Source of the DNA: Clostridium sp. OM02-18AC
GTDB taxonomy: Bacteria; Bacillota; Clostridia; Lachnospirales; Lachnospiraceae
Length of the DNA: 5,765 nucleotides
Direction: 5' to 3'
NCBI RefSeq assembly: GCF_003481825.1
Contig: NZ_QULW01000034.1
Location: 1-5,765 of the forward strand
Shown: piece after piece, positions 1 through 5,725 of the stretch
Layout of the letters: each line of letters opens with the position of its first letter
Numbering within the stretch: position 1 is the stretch's first letter
Made by a program: the position numbers and the translations under genes
Notes under the pieces: model-generated
What the model saw: the letters and a program-made list of their open reading frames with translations, nothing else
Databases searched by the model: none
What the model was told of the DNA's origin: nothing

Positions 1-59
1 ACTTTTAAAAGAGCGGTGGAATTTACTTTTGCACTGGAATTTACTTTTTCAAGTCAGCA
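1..59. mobile_element. Probable end of an IS21-family-like insertion sequence (partial)
   Basis: Two perfect copies of the 14-mer TGGAATTTACTTTT lie at 17-30 and 35-48, and the last six bases of a third copy (ACTTTT) begin the window. Short, closely spaced subterminal direct repeats are typical of IS21-family ends, where the transposase binds several sites. Read outward on the opposite strand, the sequence from 59 begins TGCTGACTTGAAAAAG, which fits the TG...CA termini known for this family and puts the edge at about 56-59. No transposase gene (istA/istB) is in the window, so the family call rests on repeat layout and remembered similarity. The rest of the element would lie to the left. Confidence 0.5.
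17..48. repeat. Two 14-bp direct repeats, 18-bp period
   Basis: TGGAATTTACTTTT occurs at 17-30 and 35-48, separated by GCAC. A partial third copy is cut by the window start at 1-6, so that copy would lie 24 bp upstream of the first. They are interpreted as subterminal transposase-binding repeats of the adjoining insertion sequence. Confidence 0.85.
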
Positions 60-178
60 AAAAGAATCAGGTCAAATTAGAATGGCAGATTGTTCGGGAT
101 TTGTTTGTGTGGTATGATGAAGCTATGAAAGGCATCCTGGCTATTGGGGCAGTAAAGCCAGAGGCAAAGCGCAGATGA
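60..178 (+). pseudogene. 3' remnant of an unidentified gene truncated by the insertion sequence
   Basis: An open frame runs through the left edge of the window to a TGA at 176-178. After the presumed element boundary near 59 it reads as protein-like sequence, including LEWQIVRDLFVWYDEAMKG and ending in KPEAKRR. The only in-frame ATG is at 125, which would leave 17 residues, and no good ribosome binding site precedes it. The natural reading is the C-terminal tail (about 39 residues) of a gene whose front was removed or separated by the insertion. I do not recognise the family. The frame ends just before the 465-residue nuclease/ATPase gene and on the same strand, so it may once have been an operon partner of that gene. 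Whether the tail is still expressed cannot be judged. Confidence 0.4.
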
Positions 179-218
179 ATCAAAACTGGAAGAATATAGC
201 GGAGAGAGTAAGGAAACA

Positions 219-1616
219 ATGAAGTCAATACCAATTTATGCACTGACAAGAGAACAGAACCTGACCAATCTTACCAAACTGGAGTATCATTTATCTGAAC
301 GAGAAAAGCCACTGAAGTTTCGTACATGGGAACTGAATAGCATGAAAGCCCTGGTAGATCAGCTGGAAGCTCATATGGAGCATGTATACCGCCTGCGCTT
401 TTTCTACTCCTTTCAGATTCCACGGCTTGGAAAGGAATTTGACCTGCTCCAGGTGAAGGAAAACCAGATTGTAAACATTGAACTGAAAAGCGGTGCGGTT
501 TCCGAAGATGCGATACGCAGGCAGCTGATACAGAACCGCTATTATTTGTCTGTACTTGGAAAACCGATCAAATCTTACACTTACATCAGCAGTCAGAACC
601 GGTTGGTGCGTCTGACAAATCATGACCATATTGCTGACACAGACTGGAAACAGTTGTGTGAGGAATTGCAGGAGAAAAGCCCAGAATACACGGGAAATCT
701 GGAAACATTGTTTCAGGCGGAATGGTATCTGATCTCGCCGCTGACACAGCCGGAACGTTTCCTGAGAAAGGAATATTTTCTGACAGCGCAGCAGAAAGAT
801 ATCGAACGGCAGATTCTAAGAAGAATCAGGACAGAACGAAGAGGCTATTACTGGTTTTCTGGGCTTCCAGGAACGGGAAAAACCTTGCTCCTGTATGACA
901 TTGCCATGAAACTTTCTGTCCGGCAAAAGGTCTGCATGATTCACTGTGGAACTTCCGGGCAGAAATGGAAAAAACTTCATGAACGCCTGCTGCGTATGAT
1001 CTGGATTTCTGATTCCCAGATTACAGAAGAAATAAAATTAGATGAGTACAGTGCCGTTCTGGTTGATGAAGCACATTTACTGAGTCAGGATGTATTACAT
1101 AGGATTGTAAACCTGGCTGGAAGTCGTCCGGTTATTTTTTCCAGTGACGATGAGAGCCCGGTTTCACCGGAAGAAGCGGATCAAAGCATAAAACAGGAGT
1201 TGGAAAATCTTGCTGAGGTTTGGATGTTTCGTCTGACGAATCGGATCCGGACCAATGCGGAACTTTCAACTTTTATTCAAAATATGATGCATCTTCCAGA
1301 ACGGAAAGTTACCAGACACTTTCCAAATGTTACTGTGTTTTATGCCAACGATAACCAGGAAGCAGAAAATTTGATTCAGGATGCAAAAGAACAGGGATAT
1401 CAACTTTTGTCAGAACATATGGTAACAGGAAAAACACCGGATTTCCTGGCAGTGATGTTGGATGAGCAGTATTTCTATGATGAGAATAAATATTTGCGCT
1501 CCGAAAATCATACTGTGCGGAAGCTGTTTCATCAGCTGAACGGTGCAAAAGAAAAGCTGCTGCTGGTTGTAAACAATAATTTCCAGCTTTATGATGTGCT
1601 TTTGGACTTGTTATAG
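219..1616 (+). CDS. PD-(D/E)XK (NERD-like) nuclease domain fused to DUF2075-type helicase/ATPase
   Basis: 465 residues. The N-terminal ~130 residues carry a PD-(D/E)XK-like core: D75 in GKEFDLL, then E88-L89-K90 in NIELKSG, then a Q/R-rich helix ending RYYL (101-110). This arrangement is typical of NERD/restriction-type nuclease domains. From ~180 comes a P-loop domain: Walker A GLPGTGKT (215-222), Walker B LVDEAH (281-286), and an R-containing LTNRIRTNAEL segment (339-349) like that of DUF2075 (COG3410) superfamily 1 helicase-like proteins. The C-terminus (roughly 400-465) resembles the usual DUF2075 end in layout, but the positions where I expect GQE, a motif III Gln and a Thr-Arg pair read GKT, SSDDES and NG. 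It is cytoplasmic, with no signal peptide or membrane segment. The start at 219 is preceded by AAGGA (210-214) and overlaps the stop of a tiny upstream frame. No terminator follows. A role in defence or nucleic-acid processing is an inference from domain content and the mobile-element context; the substrate is unknown. Confidence 0.8.
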   Translation: MKSIPIYALTREQNLTNLTKLEYHLSEREKPLKFRTWELNSMKALVDQLEAHMEHVYRLRFFYSFQIPRLGKEFDLLQVKENQIVNIELKSGAVSEDAIRRQLIQNRYYLSVLGKPIKSYTYISSQNRLVRLTNHDHIADTDWKQLCEELQEKSPEYTGNLETLFQAEWYLISPLTQPERFLRKEYFLTAQQKDIERQILRRIRTERRGYYWFSGLPGTGKTLLLYDIAMKLSVRQKVCMIHCGTSGQKWKKLHERLLRMIWISDSQITEEIKLDEYSAVLVDEAHLLSQDVLHRIVNLAGSRPVIFSSDDESPVSPEEADQSIKQELENLAEVWMFRLTNRIRTNAELSTFIQNMMHLPERKVTRHFPNVTVFYANDNQEAENLIQDAKEQGYQLLSEHMVTGKTPDFLAVMLDEQYFYDENKYLRSENHTVRKLFHQLNGAKEKLLLVVNNNFQLYDVLLDLL

Positions 1617-1665
1617 TTTCATGAATCTGGATTCACACAGGATTACACCAATTTTACACCATATC

Positions 1666-1694
1666 TTGACTTTCCTATAGAAATGTGCAATAAT
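1666..1694 (+). promoter_or_regulatory. Promoter of the riboflavin operon (extended -10)
   Basis: The -35 box TTGACT (1666-1671) is followed after exactly 17 bp by AATAAT (1689-1694), each 5/6 to the sigma-A consensus. A TG at 1686-1687, one base before the -10, gives an extended -10. The predicted start of transcription is near 1701, about 14 nt before the riboswitch aptamer, which is where the promoter of an FMN-riboswitch operon should be. Confidence 0.75.
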
Positions 1695-1714
1695 ACCCCT
1701 TGTAAAAAGCATAA

Positions 1715-1823
1715 AGTCTTCAGGGCGGAGCGAAATTCTCCACCGGTGGTAAAGCCCACGAGCCGCAAGGCATGATTCGGTGCAATTCCGAAGCCGACAG
1801 TATAGTCTGGATGAAAGAAGAAT
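1715..1823 (+). promoter_or_regulatory. FMN riboswitch (RFN element) aptamer
   Basis: The conserved RFN blocks appear in order: TCTTC (1717-1721), AGGGCGGAG...GAAATTCTCC (1722-1741), ACCGGTGGTAAAGCCCACGA (1742-1761), GCCGCAAGGC (1762-1771), TTCGGTGCAATTCCGAA (1776-1792), GCCGACAGTATAGTCTGGAT (1793-1812) and GAAGA (1817-1821). P1 closes by pairing 1717-1721 with 1817-1821. Other stems are GGGC/GCCC (1723-1726 with 1754-1757), GGAG/CTCC (1727-1730 with 1738-1741), GCC/GGC (1762-1764 with 1769-1771) and TTCGG/CCGAA (1776-1780 with 1788-1792). The aptamer binds flavin mononucleotide, the end product of the downstream pathway, and should switch the rib operon off when FMN is abundant. The intrinsic terminator at 1872 is the evident expression platform. 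Confidence 0.97.
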
Positions 1824-1871
1824 GATCGTGTATTTCTTATATTTTTGAAGATACCGTATTTTGTGATAACC

Positions 1872-1906
1872 GCTCTGGAATGAAAATTCCAGAGCTTCTT
1901 TTATTT
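1872..1906 (+). terminator. Riboswitch-controlled intrinsic terminator
   Basis: A perfect 10-bp stem, GCTCTGGAAT (1872-1881) with ATTCCAGAGC (1886-1895), is capped by a GAAA loop and followed by a T-rich run (1896-1906, TTCTTTTATTT). It lies about 50 nt after the FMN aptamer and before ribD, so it is the attenuator: FMN binding should favour it and stop transcription. One possible antiterminator is TCTGGA inside the 3' part of the aptamer (1806-1811), which is complementary to TCCAGA in the 3' terminator arm (1888-1893). That pairing is only 6 bp and is an inference. Confidence 0.9.
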
Positions 1907-2184
1907 CATAGGAATTGTGTTTTATGAAACAAATGGAACATGCAGATCGTATTTTTCGTGATTTCGTGAGCAGGAACAAAGAAAGTTCTTTTTCATGATT
2001 TGGAAAATGGTTTACAGGATACGGAAAATTCAAAAATAACGGAAAAACAGTACAAAAAGAAAAGCAAATTCTGAAGAATATTGATTCTTTGGATCTGCTT
2101 TTTCTGTATTGCATAACTCAGAAGTATCTGTGGTGCATCTGACGTTAACCATCCTTCTGCTTGATACTTATGCGAACAGGAAAT
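1907..2184 (+). other. Long ribD leader between attenuator and ribosome binding site, no recognised gene
   Basis: About 280 nt, AT-rich, separate the riboswitch terminator from the ribD Shine-Dalgarno. I see no known family. The one candidate reading frame starts at ATG 1924, with a weak AGGA upstream (1910-1913), and stops at 1996-1998 after 24 codons. The same frame then stays open again to 2142, so a single TGA interrupts an otherwise 72-codon frame; this could be a short leader peptide, a decayed gene or chance. A perfect tandem repeat of TTTCGTGA lies at 1954-1969. A weak hairpin AGGAAC/GTTCTT (1972-1977 with 1985-1990, one G-T pair) is followed by TTTC. None of these is convincing alone. 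Confidence 0.5.
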
Positions 2185-2195
2185 GGAGGAAGGAG
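2185..2195 (+). promoter_or_regulatory. Ribosome binding site that sets the ribD TTG start
   Basis: GGAGGAAGGAG lies just upstream of TTG 2199: GGAGG (2185-2189) is 9 nt from it and AGGAG (2191-2195) is 3 nt from it. The next in-frame ATG (2217) is 21 nt from the site and the upstream ATG (2109) lies before it, so TTG 2199 is the best start. Confidence 0.8.
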
Positions 2196-2198
2196 TCT

Positions 2199-3302
2199 TT
2201 GACAAAACAGGATTATATGCGCCGGGCAGTGGAACTGGCGAAAAAAGGCGAAGGCTGGACCAGTCCGAATCCGATGGTAGGTGCCGTGGTGGTAAAAGAC
2301 GGGAGAATCATCGGGGAAGGATACCATGCGCGGTATGGGGAACTTCATGCAGAGCGCAATGCGCTCCGTACCTGTATGGAGCCGACGGAGGGGGCAGACC
2401 TCTATGTCACGTTAGAGCCATGCTGCCACTATGGAAAACAGCCTCCCTGCGTAGAGGCAATTGTGCAGGCGGGGATCAAGCGGGTTTTTGTGGGATCGGA
2501 TGATCCGAATCCACTGGTTGCCGGAAAGGGAATCCAGTATTTGCGGGAACGCGGCATTCTGGTAGAAACCCATGTGCTGAAAGAGGAATGCGATGCGCTA
2601 AATCCGGTATTTTTCCATTACATCCGCAGAAAAACTCCCTATGTGGTTTTGAAATATGCCATGACCATGGATGGGAAAATTGCGGCATACACCGGGGCAT
2701 CCAAATGGGTTACCGGCGAGGAGGCACGGGCGTGGGTGCAGCGGGAGCGCAGCCGTTATCGTGGCATCATGGTGGGGGTCAATACCGTACTGGCAGATGA
2801 TCCATTGCTGAACTGCCGCATGCCGGGAGGAAGAAATCCGGTCCGGATCATCTGTGATACACACTTAAAAACTCCGCTGGAATCCCAAATCGTAAAGACC
2901 GCGAGGGAAATTCCTACAATTTTGGCTGTCTGCGAGACGGACAAAAAACGATATCTTCCCTATGAACAGGCGGGCTGCCAGATTTTGCCGGTTTCAGAGG
3001 AAGAGGGGCATGTGAATCTCAAGAACCTGATGAAGCTGCTTGGCGAAAAACAGATCGACAGTATTTTGCTGGAGGGAGGCGGTACCTTAAACTGGTCCGC
3101 GTTGAAAAGCGGGATTGTCAAAGAAGTACATGCTTATCTTGCACCGAAGCTGTTTGGCGGTGCAAAAGCCAAAACGCCGGTGGAGGGGCCTGGTGTGGCA
3201 GATCCTTCGGAAGCGGTCCGTCTGAAGGTCAGAGAAATCCGAAAGCTGGGCGAGGATTTCCTAGTGGAAAGCGAGGTGCAGGATGTTTACGGGGATCGTT
3301 GA
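2199..3302 (+). CDS. ribD: Bifunctional diaminohydroxyphosphoribosylaminopyrimidine deaminase / 5-amino-6-(5-phosphoribosylamino)uracil reductase
   Basis: RibD (RibG in Bacillus naming) performs the second and third steps of riboflavin synthesis: deamination of the pyrimidine ring and NADPH-dependent reduction of the ribosyl side chain. The TTG start gives 367 residues, the normal length. The N-terminal zinc deaminase domain (1 to ~145) shows HAE at 50-52 (zinc ligand H50, catalytic E52) and PCCHYGKQPPC at 74-84, with zinc ligands C75 and C84. The C-terminal reductase domain (~146-367) starts at TPYVVLKYAMTMDGKIA and includes SKWVTGEEAR, VGVNTVLADDP and the LLEGGGTLN loop, all typical of RibD. 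It is cytoplasmic. It is the first gene after the FMN riboswitch, and its last 20 nt overlap ribE, suggesting translational coupling. No key residue is missing. An ATG at 2109 would add 30 residues without family similarity or an RBS and is not favoured. Confidence 0.97.
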   Translation: MTKQDYMRRAVELAKKGEGWTSPNPMVGAVVVKDGRIIGEGYHARYGELHAERNALRTCMEPTEGADLYVTLEPCCHYGKQPPCVEAIVQAGIKRVFVGSDDPNPLVAGKGIQYLRERGILVETHVLKEECDALNPVFFHYIRRKTPYVVLKYAMTMDGKIAAYTGASKWVTGEEARAWVQRERSRYRGIMVGVNTVLADDPLLNCRMPGGRNPVRIICDTHLKTPLESQIVKTAREIPTILAVCETDKKRYLPYEQAGCQILPVSEEEGHVNLKNLMKLLGEKQIDSILLEGGGTLNWSALKSGIVKEVHAYLAPKLFGGAKAKTPVEGPGVADPSEAVRLKVREIRKLGEDFLVESEVQDVYGDR

Positions 3303-3966
3303 AGAGATTGGAACGTTAAAACGGATTACCTGGGGTGCACATTCGGCGGCGCTGACCATTCAGGCAAAACAGGTGCTTGCCGGTACCAAAGTGGGCGACA
3401 GCATTGCAGTCAATGGAATTTGCCTGACGGTAACGAATCTGGACACTTCCGGGTTTACGGCAGACGTAATGCATGAAACCTTAAACCGTTCTTCCTTAAA
3501 AGGTGCAAAACCGGGCATGCACGTGAACCTGGAGCGGGCAATGGCAGCAGGAGGGCGGTTTGGCGGTCATATCGTAAGTGGCCATGTGGATGGAACCGGA
3601 ACGATCCGGAAGATTTCGCGGGATGATAATGCAATTTGGTATACTGTGGAAGCCAGCCCGGCAATTCTTCGCTATATTGTGGAAAAGGGATCCGTTACGA
3701 TCGATGGGATCAGCCTGACTGTGGCATCGGTGACGGAGAAATCTTTTTCCGTTTCCACGATACCGCACACCAATGCCGTGACAACTTTGGGAGAGCGGAA
3801 AGAAGGAGATAAAGTGAACCTGGAGAATGATATCATCGGGAAATACGTGGAGCGGCTGCTGGGTGGGGGAATGACAGAGTGCAAATGTCCAGAACAACCA
3901 GATTCCAGACAAAAACAGACAGAAAGCAAAATTACAAAAGAATTTCTGACCCAATATGGATTTTAA
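3283..3966 (+). CDS. ribE: Riboflavin synthase, alpha chain
   Basis: Riboflavin synthase dismutates two molecules of 6,7-dimethyl-8-ribityllumazine into riboflavin and the pyrimidine that is recycled by RibH. At 227 residues it is slightly longer than the common 200-220. It begins with the hallmark MFTGIVEEIG and contains two tandem lumazine-binding barrels: the first (about 1-97) with GDSIAVNGICLTV (38-50), the second (about 98-190) with GSVTIDGISLTV (136-147). SGHVDGTG (99-106) lies at the junction. The C-terminal tail ends SKITKEFLTQYGF after a polar linker (about 195-214), a form I associate with clostridial members; family enzymes work as trimers. The start codon lies inside the end of ribD (20-nt overlap), with GAGGTG at 3273-3278 as ribosome binding site. 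Older Bacillus literature calls this gene ribB. Confidence 0.97.
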   Translation: MFTGIVEEIGTLKRITWGAHSAALTIQAKQVLAGTKVGDSIAVNGICLTVTNLDTSGFTADVMHETLNRSSLKGAKPGMHVNLERAMAAGGRFGGHIVSGHVDGTGTIRKISRDDNAIWYTVEASPAILRYIVEKGSVTIDGISLTVASVTEKSFSVSTIPHTNAVTTLGERKEGDKVNLENDIIGKYVERLLGGGMTECKCPEQPDSRQKQTESKITKEFLTQYGF

Positions 3967-3979
3967 TAAAACGCAAGGC

Positions 3980-3986
3980 AGGAGGG
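3980..3986 (+). promoter_or_regulatory. Strong ribosome binding site of ribBA
   Basis: AGGAGGG lies 7 nt before ATG 3994, a near-perfect Shine-Dalgarno at ideal spacing. It is the strongest in the operon, and ribBA is the only gene here that combines a clean 27-nt intergenic gap with such a site. Confidence 0.85.
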
Positions 3987-3993
3987 AAAAATT

Positions 3994-5196
3994 ATGGCAT
4001 TTCAATACAATACCGTAGAAGAAGCGTTAGAAGAACTTCGCAAAGGACATATCATTCTGGTGACCGATGATCCGGACCGGGAAAATGAGGGAGATTTCAT
4101 CTGTGCGGCAGAGTTTGCCACGACGGAAAATATCAATTTCATGGCAACCCATGGAAAAGGACTGATCTGCATGCCGATGTCCGAGGAATATGTAAAGAAA
4201 CTGCAGATTCCTCAGATGGTGACCAATAATACAGACAACCATGAGACAGCGTTTACGGTTTCGATTGATTGTGTCGATACGACGACCGGAATTTCCGCAG
4301 CAGAGCGCTCCGTCACGGCCATGCGCTGTGTGGCAGAGGATGCAAAGCCGGAGGACTTTCGCAGACCGGGACACATGTTCCCGCTGCTGGCAAAAAAGAA
4401 TGGTGTTCTGGAACGGGAAGGACACACGGAAGCTACCGTGGATCTGTGCCGCCTGGCCGGATTAAAGGAATGCGGGCTTTGCTGTGAGATCATGCGGGAG
4501 GACGGAACCATGATGCGCACCAGCGAATTGCAGGAACTGGCAAAAACATGGGACTTAAAATTTATCACGATCCAGGACCTGAAAAATTACCGGAAATTCC
4601 AGGATCAGCTGGTTGACCGGGTGACTGTGACGAAAATGCCGACCAAATACGGAGAATTTGTGGCTTACGGCTATGTAAACCGATTAAATGGCGAACATCA
4701 TGTCGCACTGGTAAAAGGGGAGATTGGAGATGGGGAAGATGTCCTTTGTCGGATTCATTCGGAATGTCTGACCGGCGATACGTTTGGTTCCCTGCGCTGT
4801 GACTGTGGCCAGCAGTTTGCGGCAGCCATGACCCAGATTGAAAAAGAAGGACGTGGCATTCTCCTTTACATGCGGCAGGAAGGACGCGGCATCGGTCTGA
4901 TCAACAAGCTGAAGGCCTATGAACTGCAGGAAAAGGGCATGGATACCCTGGAGGCTAATCTGGCACTTGGTTTTGCCGGGGATGAGCGGGAATATTACAT
5001 CGGTGCACAGATCCTGCGGGATCTTGGAGTAAAGAGCATGCGCCTGCTCACCAACAATCCGGATAAAGTATACCAGCTTTCGGAGTTTGGCATGACCATC
5101 AAAGAGCGTGTGCCGATCCAGATGAGCGCGACGAAATACGATCTGTTTTACCTGCGGACCAAGCAGCAGCGTATGGGGCATCTGCTGCGGTATTAG
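3994..5196 (+). CDS. ribBA: Bifunctional 3,4-dihydroxy-2-butanone-4-phosphate synthase / GTP cyclohydrolase II
   Basis: RibBA supplies both precursors of riboflavin: the N-terminal half makes 3,4-dihydroxy-2-butanone 4-phosphate from ribulose 5-phosphate, and the C-terminal half opens GTP to the diaminopyrimidine. 400 residues, normal for the fusion. The DHBP synthase domain (1 to ~200) has the acidic loop DDPDRENEGDF (25-35), RPGHMFPL (124-131), GHTEA (143-147) and the E165 region CCEIMREDG. The GTP cyclohydrolase II domain (~205-400) has zinc ligands C258, C269 and C271 in HSECLTGDTFGSLRCDC, then YMRQEGRGIGL (292-302), LGFAGDERE (325-333) and TNNPDKV (353-359). All expected catalytic motifs are present in both halves, so both activities are likely functional. 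It is the third gene of the operon, 27 nt after ribE. Feedback is through the upstream FMN riboswitch. Confidence 0.97.
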   Translation: MAFQYNTVEEALEELRKGHIILVTDDPDRENEGDFICAAEFATTENINFMATHGKGLICMPMSEEYVKKLQIPQMVTNNTDNHETAFTVSIDCVDTTTGISAAERSVTAMRCVAEDAKPEDFRRPGHMFPLLAKKNGVLEREGHTEATVDLCRLAGLKECGLCCEIMREDGTMMRTSELQELAKTWDLKFITIQDLKNYRKFQDQLVDRVTVTKMPTKYGEFVAYGYVNRLNGEHHVALVKGEIGDGEDVLCRIHSECLTGDTFGSLRCDCGQQFAAAMTQIEKEGRGILLYMRQEGRGIGLINKLKAYELQEKGMDTLEANLALGFAGDEREYYIGAQILRDLGVKSMRLLTNNPDKVYQLSEFGMTIKERVPIQMSATKYDLFYLRTKQQRMGHLLRY

Positions 5197-5244
5197 AGGG
5201 TAAAAAATCTGTTGCTATATCATTTTATAATATATTATGAAGAA

Positions 5245-5250
5245 AGAGGA
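5245..5250 (+). promoter_or_regulatory. Ribosome binding site that decides the ribH start
   Basis: AGAGGA lies 7 nt before ATG 5258. An in-frame ATG at 5237 would add seven residues (MKKEDKH) but lies upstream of this site with only AT-rich sequence before it, so 5258 is preferred. Confidence 0.8.
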
Positions 5251-5257
5251 CAAACAT

Positions 5258-5725
5258 ATGAGAGTACTGGAAGGAAATGTAGTAGCAAAAGGAATCCGTG
5301 TAGGAATTGTGGCAGCAAGATTTAATGAATTTATTACGTCAAAGCTGGTTGGCGGGGCACTGGATGGTTTAAAACGCCATGATGTCAAAGAGGAAGATAT
5401 CGATATCGCGTGGGTACCAGGTGCCTTTGAAATCCCCCTGATCGCGTCGAAGATGGCGAAAAGTAAAAAGTATGATGCGGTAATCTGTGTGGGTGCCGTG
5501 ATCCGTGGAAGCACAAGCCACTATGATTATGTATGCAGTGAAGTCTCCAAGGGGATTGCAAATGTCTCTTTAAACAGTGACATTCCGGTGATGTTTGGTG
5601 TGCTGACCACCGATAATATTGAGCAGGCAATCGAGCGTGCAGGCAGCAAGGCAGGAAATAAAGGGTATGAGTGCGCGACCGGTGCCATCGAGATGGTGAA
5701 TCTGATCCGTGCATTGGAAGCATAG
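5258..5725 (+). CDS. ribH: 6,7-dimethyl-8-ribityllumazine synthase (riboflavin synthase beta chain)
   Basis: RibH condenses 5-amino-6-ribitylaminouracil with 3,4-dihydroxybutanone 4-phosphate to give lumazine, the substrate of RibE. 155 residues from ATG 5258, the family's standard length. Key residues line up with the Bacillus enzyme numbering: F22 in AARFNEFI stacks on the pyrimidine, PGAFEIP (54-60) forms the substrate pocket, GAVIRGSTSHYDY (79-91) holds the phosphate loop and the catalytic H88, and R127 sits in IERAGSKAGNKG (125-136). Family members form pentamers or 60-subunit icosahedral shells; which form applies here cannot be told. It is the last gene seen in the operon, 61 nt after ribBA across an AT-rich spacer. 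It is probably co-transcribed, since I see no terminator or well-spaced promoter in the gap. No terminator is visible in the 40 nt after the stop. Confidence 0.97.
   Translation: MRVLEGNVVAKGIRVGIVAARFNEFITSKLVGGALDGLKRHDVKEEDIDIAWVPGAFEIPLIASKMAKSKKYDAVICVGAVIRGSTSHYDYVCSEVSKGIANVSLNSDIPVMFGVLTTDNIEQAIERAGSKAGNKGYECATGAIEMVNLIRALEA

Noticed and set aside
1616..1640. Possible terminator after the nuclease/ATPase gene (TGAAT-CTGG-ATTCA, 1622-1635)
   Set aside because: The stem is only 5 bp, weak and not followed by a T-run.
1611..2114. 167-residue reverse-strand open frame across the rib leader
   Set aside because: It runs antisense through the FMN riboswitch and terminator, whose conservation fully explains that DNA. 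The translation has no recognisable domain and no sensible ribosome binding site was evident.
3496..4005. 169-residue reverse-strand open frame over ribE and the ribE-ribBA gap
   Set aside because: It is a shadow of ribE, with Cys/His/Pro-rich composition typical of antisense translation and no family resemblance.
4684..5181. 165-residue reverse-strand open frame over the GTP cyclohydrolase II half of ribBA
   Set aside because: It is entirely antisense to strongly conserved enzyme motifs, and no independent coding evidence is seen.
5212..5231. Promoter for ribH (TTGCTA ... TATAAT)
   Set aside because: The spacing between the two boxes is 8 bp, far from the required ~17, and no better -35 is present.
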